Source: Acidobacteriota bacterium (lineage in GTDB: Bacteria > Acidobacteriota > Terriglobia > Bryobacterales > Bryobacteraceae). From it: DNA of 64,000 bases. A program made the translations under genes and the position numbers. Positions 9,030-17,900 of this stretch are shown here, in pieces (positions within the stretch are counted from its first letter, which is position 1; each line of letters opens with the position of its first letter). The stretch is from positions 1-64,000 of the forward strand of contig JANXSF010000008.1 of the NCBI GenBank assembly GCA_025352795.1. The letters are read 5' to 3'. The notes below the pieces were generated by a model. That model saw only the letters and a list, made by a program, of their open reading frames with translations. It was not told the origin of the DNA and did not search any database.

Positions 9030-9947
9030 GTGTATCCCGAATTCAGGCCGAGGCACACCGCCAGCCAGTTAGTCCGGGCGGTGGTTCTGTTTTTTCTAAC
9101 GTTTCTAACCACTTCCACAGTAGGCGCAAACATGGCTTTAAAGTTTGAGTCTAACCAGGCGGCTTTTGACCTGGAAGCAGATTTGAATTTTTTCGCAGAA
9201 GTGTTTCACAACCCAAAACTCCTGCTGTTAGGACTCCCCTTCTCCTTAACTCTCCTCACAATTTTGATGGCTCATGAACTGGGTCATTATTTGACCTGCG
9301 TCTACTATCGCATCGACGCCAGCCCTCCCTATTTTCTTCCCGCACCCAGTCTAACTGGAACGTTCGGCGCGTTCATCCGCCTGCGATCACCTATCTATTC
9401 CATGCGTCAGCTTTTCGATGTCGGCGTGGCTGGCCCCCTGGCCGGTTTCGTTTTCATACTTCCAGCACTCTCCATTGGCGTGGCTTATTCCAGAGTCATC
9501 CCCGGGCTTGCCGAACAGGGCGACATTGTTTTTGGCACACCGCCTCTGCTGAGCCTGTTTGAACACTTTCTTTTCCCTGGAGTGCCGCCTTCCGATATCT
9601 CATTGCACCCCATTGCCCGCGCCGCCTGGGTCGGAATGTTTGCCACAGCACTCAATCTATTGCCCATTGGGCAACTGGACGGGGGGCACATTCTTTATTC
9701 GTTCTTTAGCCGATGGTTCAAGTATCTATCGCGCACCTTTGCTTTCCTACTGCTTCCCATGGGCTATTTTTGGAAAGGTTGGATTGTCTGGGCCATCTTC
9801 TTTCTATTCACCGGATGGAAGCGTCCGGCCATTTATGATTCGCAGACAATGGATCGTCCCCGACTCATCTTAGGATTACTGGCAGCCATTATTTTTCTGG
9901 TTTGTTTCAGCATTCAACCCATTCGTGAGGGCCTCGCTGCCAGATGA
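9030..9947 (+). CDS. Site-2 protease family (M50) membrane metalloprotease
   Basis: A 305-residue integral membrane zinc protease with the catalytic HELGH at 82-86 and the second metal-site motif LPIGQLDGGH ending at residue 220 (Asp217). Several hydrophobic segments flank both, including the N-terminal VVLFFLTFLTTS, LLTILMAHELGH, and the closing LILGLLAAIIFLVCFSI. No PDZ domain is visible, so it is not RseP-like but closer to the short S2P homologues. The GTG at 9030 is the best in-frame start, though its ribosome site is weak. The substrate is unknown. Its TGA overlaps the ATG of the glycosyltransferase that follows. Confidence 0.87.
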   Translation: MYPEFRPRHTASQLVRAVVLFFLTFLTTSTVGANMALKFESNQAAFDLEADLNFFAEVFHNPKLLLLGLPFSLTLLTILMAHELGHYLTCVYYRIDASPPYFLPAPSLTGTFGAFIRLRSPIYSMRQLFDVGVAGPLAGFVFILPALSIGVAYSRVIPGLAEQGDIVFGTPPLLSLFEHFLFPGVPPSDISLHPIARAAWVGMFATALNLLPIGQLDGGHILYSFFSRWFKYLSRTFAFLLLPMGYFWKGWIVWAIFFLFTGWKRPAIYDSQTMDRPRLILGLLAAIIFLVCFSIQPIREGLAAR

Positions 9948-10696
9948 AGATTTCCGCCACCATCATCACCTATAACGAAGAGCGCAATATTGCCCGGGCA
10001 ATGGAAAGTTTGCGATCAGCGGATGAAATTGTGGTGGTGGATTCCGGCAGTTCCGATAGAACTGTGGAAATAGCAACCAAACTTGGTGCGCGGGTTATTG
10101 AACAGCCCTGGCTGGGCTACGCTGGTCAAAAGAATTACGCCGCGGAACAAGCCTCTCACGATTGGATTCTTGCGTTGGATGCGGATGAGGCACTGAGCGA
10201 AATTCTGGAAGCCGAAATCTGGCATTTGAAAAAGAATGGCCCGCAATTCGACGCCTACTCCATGCCTCGTCTGGCGCAGTATTTGGGAAAATGGATCCTG
10301 CATTCCGGCTGGCATCCTGATCGCAAAGTGCGTCTTTACAACCGCCAGAATGCCAAATGGGTGGGCAAATACGTCCATGAAAGTGTGCAGGTGAATGGGT
10401 CCGTAGGCCGATTGGATGCAAATATTTTACACTTCACTTGCCAATCGCTTTCCGAACATCTGAAGACCATGGACCGTTATACTACCCTGGCAGCCGAGGA
10501 AATTGTGGCCAGTAATCGTAAGATTGGGTGGCGGCATTTGCTGGTAGATCCGTTGTGGACGTTCTTTCGTACCTTCATTCTTCAACGCGGTTTTCTGGAT
10601 GGCATGGAAGGTTTAGCGATTGCCTGGATGGGAGCACTCTACCAGTTCCTAAAGTTCGCCAAAGCTCGCAATATGCGGCCCGGCAGGGAGTCCTAG
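9944..10696 (+). CDS. Family 2 glycosyltransferase, WaaE/KdtX type
   Basis: A 250-residue inverting GT-A enzyme. The N-terminus MKISATIITYNEERNIARAM and VVVDSGSSDRT are the nucleotide-binding part. LALDADEAL carries the DxD-type metal site. The later segments GWHPDRKVRLYNR and YVHESVQV are typical of WaaE/KdtX-like lipopolysaccharide core glucosyltransferases. The C-terminus has an amphipathic helical stretch for membrane association. It overlaps the M50 gene by 4 bp and is followed after 3 bp by a GT-B glycosyltransferase, so the pair probably acts on the same surface glycan. Sugar and acceptor are not determinable. Confidence 0.88.
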   Translation: MKISATIITYNEERNIARAMESLRSADEIVVVDSGSSDRTVEIATKLGARVIEQPWLGYAGQKNYAAEQASHDWILALDADEALSEILEAEIWHLKKNGPQFDAYSMPRLAQYLGKWILHSGWHPDRKVRLYNRQNAKWVGKYVHESVQVNGSVGRLDANILHFTCQSLSEHLKTMDRYTTLAAEEIVASNRKIGWRHLLVDPLWTFFRTFILQRGFLDGMEGLAIAWMGALYQFLKFAKARNMRPGRES

Positions 10697-10699
10697 TTC

Positions 10700-11569
10700 T
10701 TGCGAGTTCTTCACCTGGATTGCGGCAAGGAAATGCGTGGTGGTCAATGGCAGGTGCTGCGCCTTATTGAACAACTCAATCAAATGGGGATTGAAAATAC
10801 ATTGCTGACATCGGCAGGTTCACCGCTGGCAGAGCATTACCCGGCCAGCAAGCCTTTCCGAGTGGATATACTGCGTAAAATCTGGCCCGCCTTCGATATC
10901 ATTCATGCTCACGATGCCCGCTCCCACACTTGGTGTGCCGTGCTTGGAGTGAAACCGCTTGTCGTGTCCCGACGGGTGGCTTTTCCCATCAAGAAGAGTT
11001 TTCTTTCTACCTGGAAATACAACAAGCCCCAAATGTTTATTGCTATCTCCAACAACGTATCGCGCACACTGGAAGATACTGGTATTTCGGCAGCTCGGAT
11101 TCGTGTAATTTACGATGGGGTAAAGGATTTCTCCTGGCACTCCGATCATACGGGGGGAGCTATTGCACCTGCATCGGATGATCCGCTTAAGGGGCAAGAC
11201 CTGCTGGCGGCATCAGAAATCAAGGTGAATTTTTCCACCAATTTGGAACAAGACTTACAAACAGCCAATTGCTTTGTATACATCAGCAGGCAGGAAGGGT
11301 TGGGATCGGCAATTCTGTTGGCCATGGCCACTGGAGTAACGGTAATTGCCAGCCGCGTCGGTGGAATTTCAGAACTGGTGGAACACGAAGTTACCGGACT
11401 GCTGGTGGAAAATGATCCTAAAGAAATCCGGTCGGCTTGGGAACGTTTACAAATGGACAAGCCGCTAGCGTTGAAGTTGGCGAACAACGCCAGGGAAAGA
11501 GTCAGGCAGGCCTTCACGGCGCAACACATGGCCGCACAGACCCTAAAGGTATACCAGGAGCTCCTTTGA
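10700..11569 (+). CDS. Short family 4-like glycosyltransferase (GT-B)
   Basis: A 289-residue GT-B protein starting at TTG. The N-terminal lobe has MRVLHLDCGKEMRGGQWQVL and FDIIHAHDARSHTW. The C-terminal donor lobe has CFVYISRQEGLGSAILLAMA and VIASRVGGISELVEHEVTGLLVE, which include the E-x7-E motif region. It is 60-90 residues shorter than most GT4 enzymes. The shortening lies between the lobes, where IRVIYDGVKDFSW passes almost directly to APASDDPLKGQDLL. Both lobes are otherwise intact, so a compact active enzyme is likelier than decay. Its TGA overlaps the TTG of the prepilin peptidase gene. Confidence 0.82.
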   Translation: MRVLHLDCGKEMRGGQWQVLRLIEQLNQMGIENTLLTSAGSPLAEHYPASKPFRVDILRKIWPAFDIIHAHDARSHTWCAVLGVKPLVVSRRVAFPIKKSFLSTWKYNKPQMFIAISNNVSRTLEDTGISAARIRVIYDGVKDFSWHSDHTGGAIAPASDDPLKGQDLLAASEIKVNFSTNLEQDLQTANCFVYISRQEGLGSAILLAMATGVTVIASRVGGISELVEHEVTGLLVENDPKEIRSAWERLQMDKPLALKLANNARERVRQAFTAQHMAAQTLKVYQELL

Positions 11570-12363
11570 TACCAGAAGCACTCATAGCCGCCTTGTTTGG
11601 TCTGCTGATCGGCAGTTTTCTGAACGTCTGCATCTTCCGCCTGCCTTACGACCTTACGCCAGCCAATCCTCCGCGCAGCTTTTGTCCGAAATGCGAAACC
11701 ACCATTGCCTGGTACGACAATATTCCTGTTCTCAGTTTTTTATTGCTGAAGGGAAAATGCCGATCCTGTGGGGAACCTATCTCTTACCGATATCCGCTGG
11801 TAGAGCTGCTCACTGCGGCCTGCTTCTTTTTGGCAGTGTATCGTTTCGGTACTTCCTGGGATGCGCTGAAACTCATCCTGATATCCATCATTTGCATTGA
11901 CCTTATTTTTACCGATTTTGAGGAACGAATCCTGCCCGATGAATTCACCATCGGCGGGGCAGTGGTTGGGTTTCTACTAGCGTTCAAAGTTACCCTGCCT
12001 CCCTATTTCGTCTTCTTCCTTCTGCCATCAGAAAGCAGAACCTGGGTAAGATCGCCATTGGAAGCGCTGCTCAGTGGTCTTTTTTGCGCTGGGGTGCTTT
12101 GGTTAGCCCGATTCATTTACTTCCAGATTCGGCACAAAGAAGGAATGGGACTTGGTGACGTAAAAATGGTTGGCATGCTGGGTGCATTCTTTGGGCTCAT
12201 GCCTGCCCTGTTCAGCTTAATGGCTGGGGCCATGCTTGGCTCTGTTTTGGGATTGCTGCTTATCCTCTTTGCCAAGAAAGATGCGGCCACTTACGAAGTG
12301 CCCTTTGGATCTTTTCTGGGCATTGCGGCCTTGGGCATTGCTCTCTTTGGGCCGCGTTTCTAA
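11566..12363 (+). CDS. pilD: Prepilin peptidase / N-methyltransferase (A24)
   Basis: A 265-residue inner-membrane aspartic protease that cleaves and methylates type IV pilin and pseudopilin leaders. I place the start at TTG 11566, overlapping the stop of the preceding gene and preceded by AGGAG. The frame stays open upstream but only over the glycosyltransferase gene. The zinc-binding N-terminal domain has CPKC and CRSC (Cys40/43/65/68). The catalytic aspartates are Asp117 (TDFEERILPD) and Asp198 in the GLGD motif (GMGLGDVKMVG). About eight hydrophobic segments follow. No pilin genes are in the window. Confidence 0.92.
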   Translation: MIPEALIAALFGLLIGSFLNVCIFRLPYDLTPANPPRSFCPKCETTIAWYDNIPVLSFLLLKGKCRSCGEPISYRYPLVELLTAACFFLAVYRFGTSWDALKLILISIICIDLIFTDFEERILPDEFTIGGAVVGFLLAFKVTLPPYFVFFLLPSESRTWVRSPLEALLSGLFCAGVLWLARFIYFQIRHKEGMGLGDVKMVGMLGAFFGLMPALFSLMAGAMLGSVLGLLLILFAKKDAATYEVPFGSFLGIAALGIALFGPRF

Positions 12364-12395
12364 AGCCACCTGGTGTAAACTAGAAAGTTGTCCGC

Positions 12396-13208
12396 ATGCA
12401 GGACCTTCTGGCCTTACTCAGTGAAAAAGATCCGGACCGCTCGCTTGCGCTAGCTGTCGATGGGGAACGTCTGCCTGGCCATATCGCCATTATCATGGAT
12501 GGTAACGGAAGGTGGGCCAAGCGCCGAGGCTTACCCCGAATCGCTGGTCATAAAGCAGGCGTTGAACCTGTGCGCACAGTAGTGGAAGCTTGTGCCCAAA
12601 TGGGAATCCGCGCCCTGACGCTGTACGCTTTTTCCATGGAAAATTGGAAACGACCACGCCAGGAAGTAGATACCCTGTGGCGCTTGTTACGAATCTACAT
12701 TCGTCGTGAAGTTCCCACCCTAATGCGCAATAACGTGCGGCTGAAGGCCATCGGCAGGCTGGATGCGCTGCCGTTACATGCCCGGGAAGAGTTGCAGGAA
12801 GCAGTGAATCGCTTAAATGGAAATACGGGGATGGTGCTCAGTCTGGCCATAAACTATGGCGGCCGCACCGAAGTGGTGGATGCTGTGAATTCTCTGATTC
12901 AAGAAGCTCGTCAGCATGGGACACTTGACGATTTGAAAATCGACGAGCAAGCCATTGCTTCGCACCTCTATACGCAGGGCCTGCCTGATCCTGATCTGCT
13001 TATTCGTACCTCCGGGGAAATGAGGATCTCCAATTTCCTGCTGTGGCAAATTGCCTATGCTGAAATCCACGTCACTGAGACTTTGTGGCCAGATTTCCGG
13101 CTGCGCAACTTGCTTTCCGCCATTATTGACTTCCAAAAAAGAGAACGTCGTTTCGGCGGTCTCAGCACCCAAGAAGAACGCTTAGTTGAGGCCGTCCCCT
13201 TAGGATGA
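12396..13208 (+). CDS. uppS: Undecaprenyl diphosphate synthase (cis-prenyltransferase)
   Basis: A 270-residue cytoplasmic enzyme that makes the C55 lipid carrier for peptidoglycan and surface glycans from FPP and IPP. Signatures are HIAIIMDGNGRWAKRRG with catalytic Asp35, YAFSMENWKRP, and the C-terminal DLLIRTSGEMRISNFLLWQ with YAEIHVTETLWPDF. Length matches the family. It precedes cdsA with an ATGA overlap, the common bacterial arrangement, and lies downstream of two glycosyltransferases that need such a lipid carrier. Confidence 0.96.
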   Translation: MQDLLALLSEKDPDRSLALAVDGERLPGHIAIIMDGNGRWAKRRGLPRIAGHKAGVEPVRTVVEACAQMGIRALTLYAFSMENWKRPRQEVDTLWRLLRIYIRREVPTLMRNNVRLKAIGRLDALPLHAREELQEAVNRLNGNTGMVLSLAINYGGRTEVVDAVNSLIQEARQHGTLDDLKIDEQAIASHLYTQGLPDPDLLIRTSGEMRISNFLLWQIAYAEIHVTETLWPDFRLRNLLSAIIDFQKRERRFGGLSTQEERLVEAVPLG

Positions 13209-13975
13209 AACGGATCTTAACCGCGTTGATCCTGGGCCCTTTCATGACCTGGGTTGTTTTTTGGGGCCGCTACGAGATTTTTGCGGTGACGGTGGCCGTT
13301 CTGGCCAGCTTATGTTGGTACGAATTCAGCAAAATCGCCAAACAGACGCATCCACAAATTCCCGGTTGGGCTGGTTATTTGCCTGGAATCACACTCTTAT
13401 TGGTGCCTCAACGAGCCGAACTTTTGATCATTTTGACGGCACTGCTGGCCCTGGTATTGGCCATGCGCGGCAGCGACCTATCTTTGGCGCTCCCCAGTGC
13501 TGGTATTTTTCTATTGGGGATCGTGTATATTTTTGGTGCCTGGCGCACGGCTATTTTACTCCGGGAAATTAGTCCGGCCTGGTTGTTTTTTTCCATTGTT
13601 ATTAACTGGATAGGAGATTCGGCGGCCTTTTATGCGGGAAGGGCGTTCGGGAAACATAAATTGGCACCCGCCATCAGCCCCGGCAAAACCTGGGAAGGTG
13701 CCATTGCGTCACTTTTATTCGGTAGCATTGTGGCGGTGGCCATACTTTACTACTTCATACCGACTTTGAATCTTCCCAAAGCATTATTGATGGCGGCCAT
13801 CGCCAATGCCTTTGGTCAAACTGGTGACCTGGCCGAATCGGCACTGAAACGCGGGGCCGGAGTGAAGGATAGCGGGACTATGTTGCCAGGACACGGCGGC
13901 TGGCTGGATCGGGTGGATTCCAGTCTGTTTACCATGCCGGTGGTGTACATTTTGTATCCCTGGTTGGCAAAATAA
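13205..13975 (+). CDS. cdsA: Phosphatidate cytidylyltransferase (CDP-diglyceride synthase)
   Basis: A 256-residue polytopic membrane enzyme making CDP-diacylglycerol from CTP and phosphatidic acid. The C-terminal family signature reads ESALKRGAGVKDSG followed by LPGHGGWLDRVDS. Upstream, INWIGDSAAFYAGRAFGKHK and SPGKTWEGAIASL are the usual catalytic-core segments. It is translationally coupled to uppS. The genes that often follow in other bacteria (dxr, rseP) are absent; the ArsR gene instead converges with only 3 bp between the stops. Confidence 0.95.
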   Translation: MKRILTALILGPFMTWVVFWGRYEIFAVTVAVLASLCWYEFSKIAKQTHPQIPGWAGYLPGITLLLVPQRAELLIILTALLALVLAMRGSDLSLALPSAGIFLLGIVYIFGAWRTAILLREISPAWLFFSIVINWIGDSAAFYAGRAFGKHKLAPAISPGKTWEGAIASLLFGSIVAVAILYYFIPTLNLPKALLMAAIANAFGQTGDLAESALKRGAGVKDSGTMLPGHGGWLDRVDSSLFTMPVVYILYPWLAK

Positions 13976-13978
13976 GCG

Positions 13979-14311
13979 TCACTTTTCTTCGGGTTCTGAA
14001 AGCAAATCGCCAAGCCGATCTAACCTCGTCTCCCAGGCAGAACGGAGATCATTCATCCATTGTTCAGCCACCAGGAGTCCCCCGGATTCCATGCGGCAAG
14101 TGCGCACGCGACCTACTTTTTCCGTACGAACCAACCCGCTTTTTTCCAATACTTGCAAGTGTTGAACCACCGCCGCCACCGTGATCTCCAGAGGAAAGGC
14201 CAGTCTCGAAACTGAAATGGGGCCCTTGCTGAGTTGTTCCACAATTGCCCGACGAGTGGGATCGCCCAGAGAATGAAAGACACCGTGGATGTTTTCCTGT
14301 TGGCTAAGCAT
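13979..14311 (-). CDS. ArsR-family winged-helix transcriptional regulator
   Basis: A 110-residue regulator of the ArsR/SmtB fold. It begins ENIHGVFHSLGDPTRRAIVEQLSKGP, and the recognition helix region is SRLAFPLEITVAAVVQHLQVLEKSGLV. The two cysteines present (CRMESGG and the N-terminal region) do not form an obvious metal site, so it is likely one of the many ArsR proteins paired with SRPBCC genes rather than a metal sensor. Its start overlaps the end of the SRPBCC gene by 8 bp. The operon promoter carries an inverted repeat, suggesting autorepression. Confidence 0.9.
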   Translation of the reverse strand: MLSQQENIHGVFHSLGDPTRRAIVEQLSKGPISVSRLAFPLEITVAAVVQHLQVLEKSGLVRTEKVGRVRTCRMESGGLLVAEQWMNDLRSAWETRLDRLGDLLSEPEEK

Positions 14312-14771
14312 GTTCGGCTAGCTGTTCCAGCAGTGTTCGCCAACCGTGTTCGCGCATTTGAGGGCCATCAGCACCTTCAAAAAAGGCGCCCTGATGGGTG
14401 AACAGCAGCTTGGTGCCTTGTTCCGTTGCAGTCAATTCCACAGTGGTCAGAGACGCCGAAATACACTTTTCACCAAAGCTCATAGTGGATGCAGAAACCA
14501 CTCGCAGGTTCGGCACAATGTCCTGATAAGTGGCTTTATTAGTTAACTTTGCGCCTGGAAATGGAGTGCTTTCGTTTAAGCGATACCGGAGGTGTTCCTT
14601 GCCCCCAATGCGAAAATCCATTTCAAATTCTTCGATATCGTGGCTCTTGCCTTCGGCAAACCAACGGCGCTTCTTAGTCGGGTCGGCGAAAGCGGCGAAC
14701 ACACGTTCCGGCGTGGCGGGGTAATTCCGTTCAATGGCGAACGTGCTGTGGATAACGGATTGATGTTCCAT
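14304..14771 (-). CDS. SRPBCC domain protein (AHSA1/START-like)
   Basis: A 155-residue protein of the activator-of-Hsp90 ATPase 1-like SRPBCC family: FAIERNYPATPERVFAAFADPTKKRRWF at the N-terminus, FRIGGKEHLRYR in the middle, and LLFTHQGAFFEG with a final WRTLLEQLAE helix. These small helix-grip proteins bind hydrophobic ligands. ArsR-SRPBCC pairs are very common, but their ligands are mostly unknown. It is the first gene of the operon, here ahead of its ArsR partner. Confidence 0.88.
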   Translation of the reverse strand: MEHQSVIHSTFAIERNYPATPERVFAAFADPTKKRRWFAEGKSHDIEEFEMDFRIGGKEHLRYRLNESTPFPGAKLTNKATYQDIVPNLRVVSASTMSFGEKCISASLTTVELTATEQGTKLLFTHQGAFFEGADGPQMREHGWRTLLEQLAEHA

Positions 14772-14797
14772 GTTGTTTTCTTGGGAGCGAATATTGC

Positions 14798-14841
14798 TTA
14801 AGTACGCACTTAAGTATCTTCAAAACGCCGGTGATTGTCAA
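14798..14841 (-). promoter_or_regulatory. Promoter with overlapping ArsR-type operator
   Basis: On the minus strand, TTGACA (14836-14841) and GATACT (14813-14818) are separated by 17 bp. Directly downstream at 14798-14813 is the inverted repeat TTAAGT-ACGC-ACTTAA, which sits over the expected transcription start. CTTAAGTA also recurs as a 12-bp-spaced direct repeat (14797, 14809), and another TACTTAA half lies just upstream of the -35 at 14847. The placement fits repression by the ArsR protein of this operon; binding is inferred. Confidence 0.65.
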
Positions 14842-14937
14842 GCGAATACTTAACTATTCAGTAAACCTACTTACTTCCCCTGGCCTAAAGTTCTCTAAGG
14901 GTTTTTCCGATAAGACACTTGATCTCAGTATTGAAAG

Positions 14938-17900
14938 GTGAATCCAAAAACAATGCCACCACGGGGACTTTGGTCTCTTAATTTTTCCGATTGGCTAGCA
15001 GTCAGTGCTATGTCCGACATGGCGTGGCTGCTCAAGCAATACTACAAGCGCGCGATTTTTTGTAGCCTGATGGGAGCTGCGCTTACTTGGGTATTGGTGT
15101 ATTTCTTTCCTGATCAATATATCTCAAGGGCGCAAGTCCGCTTTATTCCACCGCAGGTTGCAGAAAAGTATGTGACGCCAAACGTTGCCATGCAGGTGGA
15201 TCAGCGTATTTTCGCGCTTACCCAACTGGTAAATAGCCGATTGACCGGCACCAAAATGATAGAAAGTTTCGGACTGTATCCAGAGCGCAGAATGCTTTCC
15301 ACCATTGCCGACCTGGTCCCCAGATTTCAACAAAGCCTTCAAATGAAGGGTACAACCACCAATGAAAATGGTGTGAATCACAGTGTCCCTACCATTCAGA
15401 TCTCCTTTCAATATTCCAATCCGGCACAATCTCAAAAAGTTGTGCAACGGGTTGTGGAACTGATTTATGAAGAGAATCGTCGCTATCGCGGCGAACAATC
15501 CATTGGAACCACTGAATTCCTGCAACAGGAAGTGAAAAAGGTTTTGGATCAGTTGACGGAGATGGAAGCGAAAATCAGCACTTTACCCGCACCCACACAA
15601 ACAATAACCACGCAATATACCTTTGAAATTGAGGAGTTGCATCATGTGGACTCCAGACTCTCCGCAGTTCAAAAAGACCTGCGTGCGGCCAATGGCGAAC
15701 GGACGTTGAAACGAGCATTAATTTCGGCGCTGGAAGGCCAAATCGCCACGGTGGACCAATCGCCCCTATCGCAACCAGGGAGTGCGCCTCCGACGCTTAG
15801 CGGGGATCGAGCACGAGATATGGTGATGCTATTGCGGGCGAAGGTGGACGAAGCCAGGGCCCGTTATGTGGTGGGTCAACACGATAGGGTGTTTGTGGAG
15901 GAAGCTCTTTCGAAAGCAGAAAAGGCTTTGACCCGAATGGAAGAGCAGGAAGCCAAATTGAGTCGCGAAAGCAGTCGTGAACTGCTTATGAATCGCTATG
16001 TACAAGCTAAGGCGGAACTGGTGGCAGTTGAATCCTCCAGATCGGCATTGATGGCTGAAGAAGGGCAACTGAAACGTCAGATGAGTGCCTTGCGAGAGAG
16101 CATGTCCCCTGCCCCGGATAGCGAATTGGATCGACTGGTGCTGAACCGCGAATATGCGGTGATTAAGGAACAATATTCGGAATTGACTAAGAAGCAGAGG
16201 GAATCGCAAGTTGCCTCCAACATGGAACGGCGCGGTCAAGGGGAGACGGTAGAGCTGATTGAACCTCCTGTGCTTCCAGATTCGGCTGAACAACCCGTGG
16301 CCGCCATTCGCATCGCTTCAGGGGCCATTGCGGGTATGGCTTTTGGCATGATGTTGGGACTATTTTCATTCCTTCGTCATCCACACATCCGCACAGCCCG
16401 TCATTTGACTTTGGTTGGCGGAATTACCACTTTGATTGAATTACCAGATGGTCCGGCACTGCTCACTTCCGCAGGAACGGCGGGAATTGGCGGACGGGGA
16501 CTTCTTGGCGGCCTAATTTGCCTGGCGCTGATGGTCACAAGTTGCGCCAGTCAATCGGCTGACTCCTTCTTGAAACGAGGGGAGCAGTTGGCGATGAAAG
16601 GCGACTATGATTCGGCCATCCTCCTTTATCGCCAGGCGCTGAAACGCGAACCTAAGAATGGCACCGTAAATTATCAACTTGCATTGGCACTGCAGGAGAC
16701 CGGGCAGATCAACGCGGCCCGCGATCAGTATGTTAGAGCCGTGGAACTATTGCCGCAACGCAAAGAGGCGTTGGTGCGGTTAGCAGAACTTACCTATCAG
16801 ATTTATTTCGGGGATCCGGGTAGGCCAACCACTCTATTACGAGAGGTAGAAGATCAAGCTGGAAAACTGATGGAGATGTGGCCCAAATCGCCAGAGGGCT
16901 ATCGCCTAAAAACGCAGGTTTTGATAGAACAACGACGGCCATCGGATGCCATTGATCTGCTGCAAAAAGCGATTTCCATGGGTGCTTCCGACCCGTCCTT
17001 ACTGGCCCAACTTTCGGCGGTTTATTACCAATTGCGAGAAGTGGCCAAAGCCAAAACAGTGTTGACAAGTTTGCTGGAAGATCATAGTAAATATGGACCT
17101 GGCTACGATCTTTTGTATTTGCAATTGATGGAACAGCATAAGACCCAGGATGCGCGAAAGATTCTAGAGAAAAAAGTGGCCAATATGAGTGGCATGGCTG
17201 TGGCACTGCAACTTGCTGCCCACCTGGACGCTTCCGGTGATCGGACAAGTTCGCTGGCGTTGGTCAGTCAGTCGGCAACAAAATATGCAAAAGAAGAACT
17301 CGCCCAAGCTCAAGCCGGCGATTTTTGGTTGCATCGCGGGCTATTTGACAAAGCTAAAGAATGGTTTGAATCGGGCAAATTATTGCATCCTGCGGCTAGA
17401 AACATTTATGCCATGCGCCTGATGGACATGGAGCTGGTGAAGAAGAATCCGTTGGCGGCAAAGGTAATCCTGGACACGGAACTGAAGCTTTCCCCAAACG
17501 ATCCGCTGTTGAATGCGTATCAGGCAGCATTGCAGATCGATTCCGAAGGTGAGCTTCAGCGCAATACCGCACGAGCCAAGCTGGAAACGATTTTGACAAA
17601 AATGCCGAACTCATCTTTTGTAAGGCTTCACCTTGGCCGGGCTTATTTGCGTGCTGGAGAATTGATGAAGGCCAGTCAACAACTGGAACGCAGTGTCACC
17701 TTGGACCCAAACTATGCGCCGGGTTGGATTGCGTTGGCGGAATCCGATCTTCTTTCGGGACGCCCGAATATGGCCAATGATCGCTTAAACGCCTTATTGC
17801 AGCGGGCTCCTGGGTATACTCCGGCCTTGATCCTTCAGGCAAAGGCAAGTTTAGCCAGAAAACGTCCGGCAGAAGCGGGTGAATCTTTGATGAAAATATT

